Assembly (NCBI RefSeq): GCF_030811455.1
Contig: NZ_JAUSQU010000001.1
Span: forward strand, 4,154,001-4,218,000
Reading direction: 5' to 3'
Source: Streptosporangium lutulentum
GTDB lineage: Bacteria; Actinomycetota; Actinomycetes; Streptosporangiales; Streptosporangiaceae
DNA: 64,000 nt
Below the pieces are notes generated by a model. It worked only from the letters and a program-made list of their open reading frames with translations. It had not been told where the DNA came from and searched no databases. Made by a program: the position numbers and the translations under genes. Positions 41,124-51,279 of the stretch are shown piece after piece (the first letter of the stretch is position 1; each line of letters begins with the position of its first letter).

Positions 41124-42032
41124 ATGGAGTCCCCAGCCGTCGAGATCATCGATCTGGTCAAGAGATACGGCAGAACGACCGCGATCGACGGCCTGTCCTT
41201 CAGCGCCGCCCGCGGCGCCGTCACCGCGATCCTCGGTCCCAACGGCGCGGGCAAGACCACGACCGTCGAGATCTGCGAGGGGTTCCGGCGAGCCGACGGC
41301 GGCGCCGTGAACGTGCTCGGGCTCGACCCCTCCCGGGCCGAGCTCAGGGCGAGGGTCGGGGTGATGCTCCAGGCCGGAGGCGTACCCCCGGCGATGCGCT
41401 GCGGGGAGTGGTTGCGCCTGATGAGCCGTTTTCACGCCGATCCCCTGGACCCGGCGGCGCTGCTGGACCGCCTGGGGCTGACCGAGCACGTCCGCACGCC
41501 GTACCGGAGACTGTCGGGCGGCCAGCAGCAGCGCGTGTCGCTGGCCGCGGCCGTCATCGGCCGCCCCGAGCTGGTCTTCCTCGACGAGCCGACCGCGGGC
41601 CTGGACCCGCAGGCCAGGCACGCCTGCTGGGAGCTGGTGGACGACCTGCGCGGCGCCGGGGTCTCGGTGGTGCTCACCACCCACCACATGGACGAGGCGG
41701 AGAAGCTCTCCGACCAGATCGTGATCATCGATCACGGCAGGGTCGTGGCCGAGGGCACGCCCACCTCGCTGACCGGCGCCGAGCGGCAGCTGCGTTTCCG
41801 CGCCCGGCCGGGGCTCTCCCTGGACGAGCTGCTCGCCGCGCTGCCGGGCGGCAGCGCGGCCAAGGAGTCGCCGTCGGGGCACTACATCATCGAGGGCCAG
41901 GTCGGGCCCGAGCTCCTGGCGACCGTGACCACCTGGTGCGCCGCGGAGGGCGTCACCGCGGACGACCTGAGCATCGAGCGCCGCACCCTGGAAGACGTCT
42001 TCCTCGAACTGACCGGCCGTGAGCTCCGATGA
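41124..42032 (+). CDS. ABC-2 transporter ATPase (Rv1458c-like)
   Basis: A 302-residue soluble ATPase of a drug-export type ABC-2 system. Walker A is GPNGAGKTTT, the signature LSGGQQQRVSLAAAV, Walker B LVFLDEPTAGLD and the H-loop LTTHHMDEAE. It forms a pair with the permease that follows. The position next to the suf operon corresponds to Rv1458c-Rv1457c of mycobacteria, next to ctaA. ATG 41124 is chosen over GTG 41118 because of the 7-nt spacing to the -10 box. Confidence 0.9.
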   Translation: MESPAVEIIDLVKRYGRTTAIDGLSFSAARGAVTAILGPNGAGKTTTVEICEGFRRADGGAVNVLGLDPSRAELRARVGVMLQAGGVPPAMRCGEWLRLMSRFHADPLDPAALLDRLGLTEHVRTPYRRLSGGQQQRVSLAAAVIGRPELVFLDEPTAGLDPQARHACWELVDDLRGAGVSVVLTTHHMDEAEKLSDQIVIIDHGRVVAEGTPTSLTGAERQLRFRARPGLSLDELLAALPGGSAAKESPSGHYIIEGQVGPELLATVTTWCAAEGVTADDLSIERRTLEDVFLELTGRELR

Positions 42033-42132
42033 CGCCCTCCCCGTGCTCCCCTCGCCTCTCCTTCCCATCTCACCGACGAGCACGGCCCGCCCCCCGGCGC
42101 ATGCGGCCCGCGCCAGACCGCAGGAGAGCACG

Positions 42133-42900
42133 ATGACGACCCTGGACCTCACCCCCGCCCCGGGCGCCGCGCCGCTGAGCCGGATGGTGGCGGCGCAGGC
42201 GGGCGCGGAGATCCGCTCCATGCTCCGCAACGGCGAGCAGCTCCTGCTCACCATGATCATTCCGGTGCTGCTGCTCGTCGGCTTCTCGGCCGCCCCGCTG
42301 GTGGACGTCGGCGGCGGCTCCCGGGTGGGCTTCACCACCCCCGGCGTGCTCGCGCTGGCCGTGATGTCCACCGCCTTCACCGGGCAGGCCATCGCGACCG
42401 GTTTCGAACGCCGGTACGGCGTGCTGAAACGGCTGGGCGCGACGCCGCTGTCGCGTACCGGGCTCATGCTGGCCAAGACGCTCGCGGTGATCGCCGTGGA
42501 GGTCGTCCAGGTGGTGATCCTCAGCGGGGTGGCGATCGCCCTGGGCTGGCGCCCGGAGGGTTCGCCCTTGGCCGCGCTCCTGCTGATCCTGCTGGGCACC
42601 GCCGCGTTCAGCGGGCTCGGCCTGCTGATGGCGGGCACCCTGCGCGCCGAGGCCACGCTCGCCGGGGCCAACCTCGTCTACCTGGTGCTGCTCGGCTGCG
42701 GCGGGGTCATCTTCCCGCTGTCGAAGTTCCCTGAGTCGGTGCAGCCGGTGCTGGAGGCGCTGCCGATCTCCGCGCTGACCGGCGGGCTCCGCTCGGTCCT
42801 GACCGACGGCACCGGGCTGCCGCCGGCCTCGGCGGCCATCCTCGCGGTCTGGGCCGTGGTCTCCCTGTTCATCACGGCGCGCACCTTCCGCTGGGAATGA
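42133..42900 (+). CDS. ABC-2 transporter permease (Rv1457c-like)
   Basis: A 255-residue permease with six transmembrane helices (LLLTMIIPVLLLVGFSAAPL is the first) and the ABC-2 core FERRYGVLKRLGATPLSR. The frame is open further upstream, but AGGAG lies 6 nt before ATG 42133, so this start is firm. The gap of 100 bp after the ATPase gene is larger than usual, yet the genes are surely one unit. Substrate unknown; the mycobacterial location beside ctaA has led to suggestions of a link to heme A metabolism. Confidence 0.88.
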   Translation: MTTLDLTPAPGAAPLSRMVAAQAGAEIRSMLRNGEQLLLTMIIPVLLLVGFSAAPLVDVGGGSRVGFTTPGVLALAVMSTAFTGQAIATGFERRYGVLKRLGATPLSRTGLMLAKTLAVIAVEVVQVVILSGVAIALGWRPEGSPLAALLLILLGTAAFSGLGLLMAGTLRAEATLAGANLVYLVLLGCGGVIFPLSKFPESVQPVLEALPISALTGGLRSVLTDGTGLPPASAAILAVWAVVSLFITARTFRWE

Positions 42901-42998
42901 CCCGCGAGGCATCTCGCATCGCGGACGTGCCTCCTAAAGGGACGTCCGTCGTTAGTAAGGTCTGAACCACCGTATTGCACCTGGCACCAAGGAGTCCC

Positions 42999-43916
42999 GT
43001 GACCGCTCAAGCCCCGGACGGGCCCGCAGAGCCGTACGAACCGGGGCTGCCCAGGTCCGGAGCGCTGCTGCGCGCCGCGGCCGACGCGATCCCGCCGTCC
43101 GGGCTCGTGCTGCTGGCCATCCTGTCCGTGCAGGTGGGCGCGGGATTCGCCAAGGACCTGTTCTCCCAGCTCCCGCCGAGCGCGGTGGTGTTCCTGCGGA
43201 TCGCGATGGGCGCGCTGATCATGGGGGTGGTCGCCCGGCCGCGGCTGAGAGGGCTGACCCGGGCGGACCTCGGGGCGGGTGTGGCGTTCGGCGTGACGCT
43301 GGGCGTGATGAACCTGTCGTTCTACGAGGCCCTGGCGCGGCTGCCCATGGGCATCGCCGTGGCGATCGAGTTCCTCGGCCCGCTCGGCGTGGCGGTGGCC
43401 GCCTCGCGCCGCCGCATGGACCTGCTCTGGGTCGTGCTGGCCGGGTCGGGCGTGGTGCTGCTGGCCCCGTGGGGGACGGCGACCTCCCGGATCAGCTGGG
43501 CCGGGATCGGGTTCGCGCTGGTCGCGGCGGTCTGCTGGGCGGGCTACATCCTGCTGTCGGCCTCGGTGGGCCGGCGTTTCCCCGGCACGACCGGTCTCTC
43601 CTTCGCCATGATCGTGTCGTTCCTGCTGATCGCCCCGGTGGGGATCACCACGGGCGGGGCCGATCTGCTCCAGCCGGAGTTGCTGCTGATCGGGCTCGGG
43701 GTGGGCCTGCTGTCCTCGGTCATCCCCTACTCCATCGAGCTGGAGGCGCTGCGCAGGATGCCCAAGCGGGTGTTCGGCATCCTGATGAGCCTGGAGCCCG
43801 CGGTGGCCGCGATCGTCGGCCTGCTCGTGCTGGGCGAGGTGCTCGACGTGCGCGAGTGGGCCGCCATCTGCTGCGTGGTCGTCGCCAGCGTCGGCGCGAC
43901 CCGCGGCAGCCGCTGA
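42999..43916 (+). CDS. EamA/RhtA-type exporter
   Basis: A 305-residue protein with ten transmembrane helices and two EamA repeats. The closest recognisable type is RhtA (threonine/homoserine export): FAKDLFSQLPPSAVVFLRIAMGA and EFLGPLGVAVAASRRRMD are typical. GTG 42999 is preferred because AAGGAG lies 3-8 nt upstream; an upstream frame extension is possible. A hairpin CGGACGT...ACGTCCG at about 42921-42948 lies before it. It converges with the GntR regulator gene, with 17 bp between stops. Confidence 0.85.
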   Translation: MTAQAPDGPAEPYEPGLPRSGALLRAAADAIPPSGLVLLAILSVQVGAGFAKDLFSQLPPSAVVFLRIAMGALIMGVVARPRLRGLTRADLGAGVAFGVTLGVMNLSFYEALARLPMGIAVAIEFLGPLGVAVAASRRRMDLLWVVLAGSGVVLLAPWGTATSRISWAGIGFALVAAVCWAGYILLSASVGRRFPGTTGLSFAMIVSFLLIAPVGITTGGADLLQPELLLIGLGVGLLSSVIPYSIELEALRRMPKRVFGILMSLEPAVAAIVGLLVLGEVLDVREWAAICCVVVASVGATRGSR

Positions 43917-43933
43917 CCGCGCCGTCGCGGGGA

Positions 43934-44614
43934 CTACTGCGGGGGCTGGGCCCAGATGCCCCGGACGTGCTGGATGTGGTCGCGCATCAGGTGCTCGGCG
44001 GCGCTCGCGTCGCCGGCGGCGAGCAGTTCCAGCAGGTCGAGGTGCTCGCGGGCGGATTCGGGGAGACGGCCCCGCTGGTGGAGGGCGGACAGGCCGTACA
44101 GGCGGGCCCGCTTGCGCAGGTCGCGCACCACCTCCACGAGATGGGCGTTGCCCGCCAGCGCCAGGAGTTCCACGTGGAAGCGGAGATCGGCGTCCACGTA
44201 GGCGAGCAGGTCGCCGCGCTCCGCCGCGTCGACGATCTCCTGAGCCACCGGGCGGAGCAGGTCGAAGCTCTCCGCGCGGGTTGCGTCGGCCAGCCTGGCC
44301 ACCGTGGGTACCTCGATGAGCCTGCGGATCTCGGTGAGCTCGTCCAGATCGCGGTCGGACATCTCGGTGACCCGGAAGCCCTTGTTGCGCACCGCCTCGA
44401 CCAGGCCCTCCTTGGCCAGGTCGAGCATCGCCTCGCGCACCGGAGTCGCCGAGACCCCGAACTGGGCGGCCAGCACCGGCGCCGAGTAGACCGTGCCCGG
44501 CCTCATCTCACCGGTGATCAGTGCTGCCCGCAGCGCGTGAGCCACCTGCTCCCGCAGGCTCTGCCGCTCGCTCACGACCGGCAGGTCGAGCCGGTCTTCC
44601 GCCGAAGAAGCCAT
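43934..44614 (-). CDS. GntR/FCD regulator of the hydroxyproline cluster
   Basis: A 226-residue FadR-subfamily regulator. The winged helix lies at residues about 20-80 (VYSAPVLAAQFGVSATPVREAMLDLAKEGLVEA), then an FCD ligand domain with the metal-binding Asp/His set (ADLRFHVELLALAGN, HLDLLELLAAGD, LMRDHIQHV). It is the last gene of the transport/reductase unit. FCD regulators usually bind a palindrome like TNGTNNNACNA; the ATGTGTGACAT and TATGTCACATA sites in the two cluster promoters fit. ATG 44614 is chosen; ATG 44629 would give a slightly longer protein overlapping less with the reductase gene. Confidence 0.85.
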   Translation of the reverse strand: MASSAEDRLDLPVVSERQSLREQVAHALRAALITGEMRPGTVYSAPVLAAQFGVSATPVREAMLDLAKEGLVEAVRNKGFRVTEMSDRDLDELTEIRRLIEVPTVARLADATRAESFDLLRPVAQEIVDAAERGDLLAYVDADLRFHVELLALAGNAHLVEVVRDLRKRARLYGLSALHQRGRLPESAREHLDLLELLAAGDASAAEHLMRDHIQHVRGIWAQPPQ

Positions 44615-44634
44615 GCCGGCGCCTCTCATATCCC

Positions 44635-45552
44635 TCACGTCCACGCCTCGTAGGCGGCGACCGCCACCACCAGGTCCTCCCAGGCCATGCCAACGCTTTT
44701 GAACACCCGGGGACCCGGCCCCGGGTGCACGGCACCGGTGACCAACTCCCGGAGGTTACCCGCGAGATGACCAGTGGTGATCGTACCGCTCCGCAACGGG
44801 ACGATCAGGTCCCCCGCCTCGGCCAGGGCGGCGCCGCGGGCTTCGACGAAGACGGTGGCACGGGCGACGAGATCGTCGTCGATCTCCCGGGCGTCCGGCT
44901 CGTGGGAGCCGATCGCCACCACGGTCGCGTCGTCGCGAGCGAGCCTACCCGCGAACAGCGGCACTCTGGCGCTCGTGCAGCAGGCGATGAGCTCGGCCGC
45001 CTCGGGACCGGCCTCCGTGTCCGCCCGGAGCCCCTCGGCCTCGCAGCGCGCGGCGAACGCCTCCGCCTTCACCGGGTCCCTGGCGATCACGATCACCCGC
45101 TCCACCGGCCGGACCGCGCGGAAGGACTCGACGTGTCCCCACGCCTGCGGGCCCGTGCCGAACACCGCCATCGTCGCGGCGCCGGGCCCGGCCAGGTGCC
45201 GTACGGCGAGCGCGGAGACGGCGGGGGTGCGCAGCGTGGTGAGCGCGATGCCGTCCATCGCGGCCAGGGGGGTGAGGGTCTCCCCGTCCATGAGCAGGTA
45301 GGTGCCCTGGATCCGGGGCAGCCCGCGCGAGGGGTTGGCCGGCGCGACCCCGGCGATCTTGATGCCCGCGTGGGCGCCCCACGTGGCGGGCATCAGCAGC
45401 AGTTGCCCCGCGGGGACCTCCACGACGGGCCGCCGCGGGGTCTCCTCCGGGTCGAGCCCGCCGAGCAGGGCGTCCTGTAGCACCCGCACGGCCAGCGCCG
45501 GCGGCACCAGCTCGCGCAGGGTCTCGCCGTCCAGGTACGGCAGGCCGCTCAT
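44635..45552 (-). CDS. Ornithine cyclodeaminase-family reductase (pyrroline-2-carboxylate type)
   Basis: A 305-residue NAD(P)-dependent enzyme of the OCD/mu-crystallin family. The Rossmann part is TMAVFGTGPQAWGHVESF, and the family-typical GLPRIQGTYLLMDGETLTPLAAMDGIALTTLRT precedes it. In 3-hydroxyproline breakdown such enzymes reduce Delta1-pyrroline-2-carboxylate to L-proline, and the neighbouring racemase-family gene supports that role. It could also act in true ornithine cyclisation, but the context speaks for the first. It overlaps the racemase gene by 4 nt. Confidence 0.8.
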   Translation of the reverse strand: MSGLPYLDGETLRELVPPALAVRVLQDALLGGLDPEETPRRPVVEVPAGQLLLMPATWGAHAGIKIAGVAPANPSRGLPRIQGTYLLMDGETLTPLAAMDGIALTTLRTPAVSALAVRHLAGPGAATMAVFGTGPQAWGHVESFRAVRPVERVIVIARDPVKAEAFAARCEAEGLRADTEAGPEAAELIACCTSARVPLFAGRLARDDATVVAIGSHEPDAREIDDDLVARATVFVEARGAALAEAGDLIVPLRSGTITTGHLAGNLRELVTGAVHPGPGPRVFKSVGMAWEDLVVAVAAYEAWT

Positions 45553-46553
45553 CGGAGGGTGAACCCCGTGCCCACCGGGTCGCGAGGATCGAGCGCGAAC
45601 CGGTGCTCTCCCGTGCGGTAGGCCATGCCCTCCACCTCGGCGACGATCCCGCCGTCGGTCACCTCGGCCACCCGGGCGAGGAAGGAGGTGCCCACGATGC
45701 TCTCGTGGACGAGCGTGCCGGTGAAGCCGTCGTCGTGCAGCAGCGCCAGCCGGGCGGCGGTGCCCGACCCGCAGGGCGAGCGGTCCACCTCCCCGTCGGC
45801 GAAGACCGTCACGTTGCGCTGGTGGCCGGGGCCCAGCTCGTCGTGGAAGATGACGCCGTAGATCCCGGAGAGCCGGTCGTCGCCGGCGTGCCTGGCGGCG
45901 GGGTGGCCGGCCAGGGCGGCCTTGACCGCCCGGCCGAGCGCGATCAGCTCGGTGAGGTGCTCGGGGACCACGCTCAGCCCGAACGCCGCGGCCGGAACCG
46001 AGGCGTAGAGGGCGCCGCCGTAGGAGACGTCGACGGCGAGTCCCGCGAGGCGGCCGGCCTCCGCCCCCGCCGCGGCCCCGGCGGGCGGCGAGCCGAGCTC
46101 GACGCCTCGCGCGACCACGTAGGAGGGGACGTTCCGGAAGGTGACGGCCTCGACCCGGCCCGCCACGCAGCGGACCCTGGCCGTCACCCTGCCGGAGGGG
46201 ACGTCGACGACCACGTCGGTCTCCCCGTCCGGATCGGCCTTGACCAGCCCGCTGTCCACGGCGTAGACGCCGAGTGCGATGGTGCCGTGGCCGCAGGCGG
46301 TGGAGTAGCCGTCCTTGTGCCAGAACAGCACGCCGAGATGGGCGCCGGGGTCGTCCGGGGGGACGAGGAAGCAGCCGTACATGTCGGCGTGCCCGCGCGG
46401 CTCGTGGCAGAGCAGCCGCCGCACGGCGTCGATCTCCGGAGCCGCCGCCGCCTCGCGGCGCTCCAGCACCGTGTCACCGGGGATGCCGGGCACCCCGGCG
46501 ACGACGATCCGGAACGGCTCCCCGGCCGTGTGGTAGTCGATCGCCTCGATCAT
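45549..46553 (-). CDS. Proline racemase family protein, paralog 1
   Basis: A 334-residue enzyme of the proline racemase/hydroxyproline epimerase/3-hydroxyproline dehydratase family. Both catalytic positions hold cysteine: C87 in STACGHGTIALG and C261 in DRSPCGSGT. Dehydratases usually lack one of them, so epimerase or racemase chemistry is more likely, though its neighbour reductase fits 3-hydroxyproline breakdown. The protein differs much from paralog 2 (for example STACGHG versus MCGHG). It lies 61 bp downstream of livF. Confidence 0.82.
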   Translation of the reverse strand: MIEAIDYHTAGEPFRIVVAGVPGIPGDTVLERREAAAAPEIDAVRRLLCHEPRGHADMYGCFLVPPDDPGAHLGVLFWHKDGYSTACGHGTIALGVYAVDSGLVKADPDGETDVVVDVPSGRVTARVRCVAGRVEAVTFRNVPSYVVARGVELGSPPAGAAAGAEAGRLAGLAVDVSYGGALYASVPAAAFGLSVVPEHLTELIALGRAVKAALAGHPAARHAGDDRLSGIYGVIFHDELGPGHQRNVTVFADGEVDRSPCGSGTAARLALLHDDGFTGTLVHESIVGTSFLARVAEVTDGGIVAEVEGMAYRTGEHRFALDPRDPVGTGFTLR

Positions 46554-46614
46554 CTGGGTCCTTCCGGCTGGAGGCCTCGGGCTTCGGTGGCGTGTTTCGG
46601 CAGCGGGGAGGCTG

Positions 46615-47332
<718 letters not shown>

Positions 47333-47340
<8 letters not shown>

Positions 47341-48100
47341 GGGCGTCGCTCCCGAGGTAGGCCTCGATGACGGCCGGGTTCCTGCGGACGTCCTCGGGGC
47401 GGCCGTCGGCGATCTCCTTGCCGAAGTTCAGCACGACCACGCGTTCGGAGACCTCCATGACCAGGCCCATGTCGTGCTCGATGAGCACGATGGCCACGCC
47501 CAGCCCCTGGATGCGCCGGATCAGCTCGAGCATCTCCTCCTTCTCGCCGTGGTTGAGCCCGGCCGCGGGCTCGTCGAGAAGCAGCAGGTCGGGACGGCGG
47601 GCGAGCGCCCTGGCGATCTCCGTACGGCGTTGCTCGCCGTAGGGCAGGTTGCGGGCGGCGCCGTAGCGGTCGCCGCGCAGGCCGACGAAGTCCAGCCAGT
47701 GGTGGGCCTGCTCGGTGCACTCCTTCTCGGAGCGGCGGTAGCGGGGGGTGTGCAGCAGGGCGTCGAAGACGCTCTGCCGCAGCCACAGGTGCGATCCGGC
47801 GCGCACGTTGTCCAGGACCGACAGCTCGCCGAACAGGCGCAGGTTCTGGAAGGTCCGCGCGACGCCGAGGCTCGCGACGGCCGACGGCCTCAGGCCGGGA
47901 AGGTCCTTGCCCCGCAGGGTGATCCGGCCCGAGGTCGGGCGGTAGAACCCGGTGACGCAGTTGAAGGCCGAGGTCTTGCCCGCGCCGTTGGGCCCGATGA
48001 CGGAGACGATCTCCGCCTCGTCCACCGAGAACGAGAGCCCGTCGATGGCCACCAGCCCGCCGAAGGACAGGCGCAGGTCCTCCACGCTCAGCAGGCTCAC
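47333..48100 (-). CDS. livG: Liv-type ABC ATPase LivG
   Basis: A 255-residue ATPase with Walker A GPNGAGKTS, signature YGEQRRTEIARALARRPDLLLLDEPAAGLN and a LivG-typical insertion (NVRAGSHLWLRQSVFDALLHTPRYRRSE). GTG 48100 overlaps the livM stop by 4 nt. Confidence 0.9.
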
Positions 48101-49059
48101 GAGACCTCCTTGGAACGGGCGGGCCAGAGCCCCTGCGGTCGCAGGAGCATGACGATGATGAGAAGGATGCCGAACAACAGGAAACGGTAGTCGGCGAGGC
48201 CCCGGAGGATCTCCGGCAGGATGCTGATCACGACGGCGCCGATGACGACGCCGGGCATCGAGCCCATGCCGCCGAGGACGACGGCCATCAGGACCAGCGC
48301 GGACTGCAGGAAGGTGAAACTTCCCGGGGAGATCGCCGACAGCTGCGAGGCGAACAGGACCCCGGCCAGACCGCCCCAGACGGCCCCGGCGATGTAGGCG
48401 GCGAGCTTGACGCGGTAGGTGTGCACGCCCATGGCCTCGGCGGCGTCCTCGTCCTCGCGGACGAAGCGCCAGGCCCTGCCGAGCCGGGAGCGGCCCAGGC
48501 GGGCCGCGCCGAGGACCGCCAGCGAGACGACGACCACGGTGACGTAGTAGAAGATCACCGGGCTCCCCACCAGGTGCGGGATGCCGTAGATGCCGGAGGG
48601 GCCGCCGGTGACGTCCAGGTTGTTGGCGGTGATCCGGATGATCTCACCGAAGCCCAGGGTCACGATGGCGAGGTAGTCGCTGCGGAGCCGGAGGGTGGGC
48701 GCGCCGATGACGATCCCCGCGATGACCGTGACCACGATGACGGCGGGAACGGTGACCAGCAGCGGCAGGTCGAAGCGGGTGGAGAGCACGCCGCTGGTGT
48801 ACGCGCCGACCGCGAAGAAGGCCACGTAGCCGAGATCGAGCAGGCCGCAGTAGCCGACCACGATGTTCAGCCCGGCGGCGAGCATCACGAAGATGGCCGC
48901 GCTGGTCATGACCGACAGCGCGTACGGCGTGGCGTTGACGAAGGGGGCGAGGAGCGCGATCAGCAGACCGGCGACCCCGGCCCACTTGTTCTGCATCATC
49001 CGCGACACGCGCGTCGGGGGCTTGTCCGTGCCGAGGCGCCGGACCTTGGTCGTACTCAT
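48097..49059 (-). CDS. livM: Liv-type ABC permease LivM
   Basis: A 320-residue permease with about nine transmembrane helices and the LivM signature YCGLLDLGYVAFFAVGAYTSGVL. The typical EAA-like loop lies in RFVREDEDAAEAMGVHTYRVKLAAYIAGA. ATG 49059 overlaps the livH stop by 4 nt (ATGA), which fixes the start among several longer frames. Confidence 0.92.
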   Translation of the reverse strand: MSTTKVRRLGTDKPPTRVSRMMQNKWAGVAGLLIALLAPFVNATPYALSVMTSAAIFVMLAAGLNIVVGYCGLLDLGYVAFFAVGAYTSGVLSTRFDLPLLVTVPAVIVVTVIAGIVIGAPTLRLRSDYLAIVTLGFGEIIRITANNLDVTGGPSGIYGIPHLVGSPVIFYYVTVVVVSLAVLGAARLGRSRLGRAWRFVREDEDAAEAMGVHTYRVKLAAYIAGAVWGGLAGVLFASQLSAISPGSFTFLQSALVLMAVVLGGMGSMPGVVIGAVVISILPEILRGLADYRFLLFGILLIIVMLLRPQGLWPARSKEVS

Positions 49060-49949
49060 ACGCGTTCCGTGACGCGCTCGCCGAGCAGGCCCGTGGGCCG
49101 CACGGTCAAGAACAGGATCAGCACCCCGAAGGCGAACACGTCGCGCCACTCGCCGCCCAGCCAGTACGTGCCGAACGACTCCAGCAGCCCGAGCAGCAGC
49201 CCGCCGAGCATCGTGCCGGGGATGTTGCCGATCCCGCCGATGACCGCGGCGGTGAAGGCCTTGAGCCCGATCAGGAAGCCCATCATAAAGTCGATCTTCC
49301 CGTAGTAGGCCCCGGCCATCACCCCCGCGGCCCCGGCCAGGGCCGAGCCGACGAAGAAGGTCCGGGAGATCACCGAGTTCACGTTGATGCCCATCAGCGC
49401 GCTGGTGCGCGGGTCCAGCGCGATGGCCCGCATCGCCCGGCCCTCCCGGGTCCGGGTGACCAGCAGGTTGAGAGCGATCATGAGGACGACGGCCACGCCC
49501 ATGAGGACGAGCTGCTGGAGGGTCAGCCGGGCGCCGAGGAACTCCATCGAGGTGCCGCCGAGCCGGACCGGGTAGACCTGCGGGTCGGCGCCGGCCACGG
49601 CGCGCATGCCGTACTCCAGGGCGAAGGACGCGCCGACGGCGGTGATCAGCAGGGAGAGCCGGGGGGCGCGGCGCAGCGGCCGGTAGGCGATCCGCTCCAG
49701 CGCCACCCCGGCCAGGCCGGTGACCACCATGGTCGCCAGGAGCACCACGAGCAGCAGCGGCAGGGCCATGGACGGGGAGACGCCGCCGACCGCTCCGAGG
49801 ATGGCGAAACCGACGAAGGCGCCGAGCATGTACAGGTCGCCGTGGGCGAAGTTGAGCAGCTTGATGATCCCGTAGACCATGCTGTAGCCGAGGGCCACCA
49901 GGGCGTAGAACGAGCCGACGAACAGGCCGTTCCAGATGAGCTGGGTCAC
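49056..49949 (-). CDS. livH: Liv-type ABC permease LivH
   Basis: A 297-residue permease with eight transmembrane helices. The LivH blocks YALVALGYSMVYGIIKLLNFAHGDLYMLGA and GLKAFTAAVIGGIGNIPGTMLGGLLLGL are clear. It lies 97 bp downstream of livK. The start ATG 49949 follows GGAGGTCACC closely. Confidence 0.93.
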   Translation of the reverse strand: MTQLIWNGLFVGSFYALVALGYSMVYGIIKLLNFAHGDLYMLGAFVGFAILGAVGGVSPSMALPLLLVVLLATMVVTGLAGVALERIAYRPLRRAPRLSLLITAVGASFALEYGMRAVAGADPQVYPVRLGGTSMEFLGARLTLQQLVLMGVAVVLMIALNLLVTRTREGRAMRAIALDPRTSALMGINVNSVISRTFFVGSALAGAAGVMAGAYYGKIDFMMGFLIGLKAFTAAVIGGIGNIPGTMLGGLLLGLLESFGTYWLGGEWRDVFAFGVLILFLTVRPTGLLGERVTERV

Positions 49950-50046
49950 GCGGTGACCTCCTTCACCGGCCGGGCCGGGGCGCCGGTGAGGGGGTCGTGC
50001 CCGCGGGCGCCCTCACCGTCCGCCCGTGCGGCCGGGACGTACTTGA

Positions 50047-51219
50047 TCATTTGAGGGCGTCCTGCAGGATGAACTTGTCGCCCTTGACGACGAGGATCTG
50101 GAAGCCGCCGCTGGCCAGGGTGTGCTCGGGGGTGAACTTCAGGGGCCCGGAGAACATCGAGAACCCGTCGATCGCCTCGAGCGCGGAGACGACCTTGGCG
50201 CCGTCGGTGCCGCCCGCCTTGGTGATCGCCTCGGCGGCCAGCCGCACCGCGTCGTAGGCCTGGTTGGAGTAGGGGCCCGGCTCGGCGTTGTACTTCTTCT
50301 TGTAGGCCTCGATCCAGCCCTCCGCGCCCTCAAGCGTGTCGGGGGTCTGGGTCATCGTGGCGTAGACGCCCTCGGCGGCCTCGGCGCCGGCGATCTCCAT
50401 CAGCTTGGGAGAGACCGAACCGTCCCCGACCATGATCGAGCCCTTGTAGCCGGCCTGGCGGAGCTGGCGTGCGATCAGGCCGCCCTCCTGGAAGTAGCCG
50501 GTCCAGTAGACGAAGTCGGGTTTCTTGTCGAGCACGTTGGTGATGTTGGCGCTGTAGTCGCTCTCCTTGGGCGTGACCGCCTCGGTGATCACGGCGTCGG
50601 CACCGCCGGGCGGGTCGAGCAGGGCCTGGGTGCGGACCGCGATGTCCTTGGAGTAGCTGGTGTTGTCGTGCATCAGCGCGACGCTCTTGGCGCCCTGCTT
50701 GGTGATCCACTTCTCCGCGGTCGTGGCCTGCTGGGAGCCCGTGCCGTTGATCAGGAAGACGTTCTTGAGCTTCTGGTCGACCAGTTCCTGGGAGTTGGCG
50801 GCCGGAATGATCATCGGGATGTTCGCCTTGGCGAAGATCGGCAGGGTCGGCAACGTCGCGCCCGAGCAGTAACCGCCCACGGAGACGTTCACCCCCTCGG
50901 TGACCAGCTTGTTCGCTCCGGCGGCCGCGGACTGGGCGTCGCAGGCGTCGTCGGCGGTCTTCAGCTGCAGCTGGCGGCCGAGCACCCCGCCCTTGGCGTT
51001 GATCTCGTCGACCGCGAGCTGCGCCGCGTTGCTCATGTAGGGACCGATGGCCGCCTCGCTGCCAGACTGCGGGATGAGCATGCCGAGGACGATCGGACCG
51101 TCCTGCTTCGCGGCCTGGTCGCCGCTGTCGCCGCCGCCGAGCAGGCCCTGGCCACATCCGGTGACCAGGAGACCGAGAGCGGCCAGGGAGGCGAAGGACT
51201 TCAAGGGGATGGCACGCAT
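50047..51219 (-). CDS. livK: Liv-type substrate-binding lipoprotein LivK
   Basis: A 390-residue extracytoplasmic receptor of the LivK/LeuABP (type I periplasmic binding) class. A lipoprotein signal ends at C22 (GLLVTGC lipobox), after which a Gly/Asp-rich linker leads into the two-lobe fold (IGPYMSNAAQLAVDEINAKGGVLGRQL, YCSGATLPTLPIFAKANIPMI). It is the first gene of its unit and should be under the GntR/FCD regulator. ATG 51219 is preceded by GAGGAG at 7 nt. Confidence 0.9.
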   Translation of the reverse strand: MRAIPLKSFASLAALGLLVTGCGQGLLGGGDSGDQAAKQDGPIVLGMLIPQSGSEAAIGPYMSNAAQLAVDEINAKGGVLGRQLQLKTADDACDAQSAAAGANKLVTEGVNVSVGGYCSGATLPTLPIFAKANIPMIIPAANSQELVDQKLKNVFLINGTGSQQATTAEKWITKQGAKSVALMHDNTSYSKDIAVRTQALLDPPGGADAVITEAVTPKESDYSANITNVLDKKPDFVYWTGYFQEGGLIARQLRQAGYKGSIMVGDGSVSPKLMEIAGAEAAEGVYATMTQTPDTLEGAEGWIEAYKKKYNAEPGPYSNQAYDAVRLAAEAITKAGGTDGAKVVSALEAIDGFSMFSGPLKFTPEHTLASGGFQILVVKGDKFILQDALK

Positions 51220-51241
51220 GTGCGGCTCCTCACATCGAATG

Positions 51242-51252
51242 ATGTGTGACAT
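51242..51252 (-). promoter_or_regulatory. Candidate GntR operator at the livK promoter
   Basis: ATGT-GTG-ACAT, a perfect 4-bp inverted repeat, overlapping the -10 hexamer and start point of the livK promoter. Very similar to the site at 56456-56466. Confidence 0.55.
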
Positions 51253-51279
51253 TGCACTCGGCGTGGCCGGTTGCGTCAA
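51251..51279 (-). promoter_or_regulatory. livK-gntR unit promoter
   Basis: On the minus strand TTGACG (51279-51274), a 17-bp spacer and TGCAAT (51256-51251). It lies 32 bp upstream of the livK start codon, a sigma-70-like promoter of good quality. Confidence 0.65.
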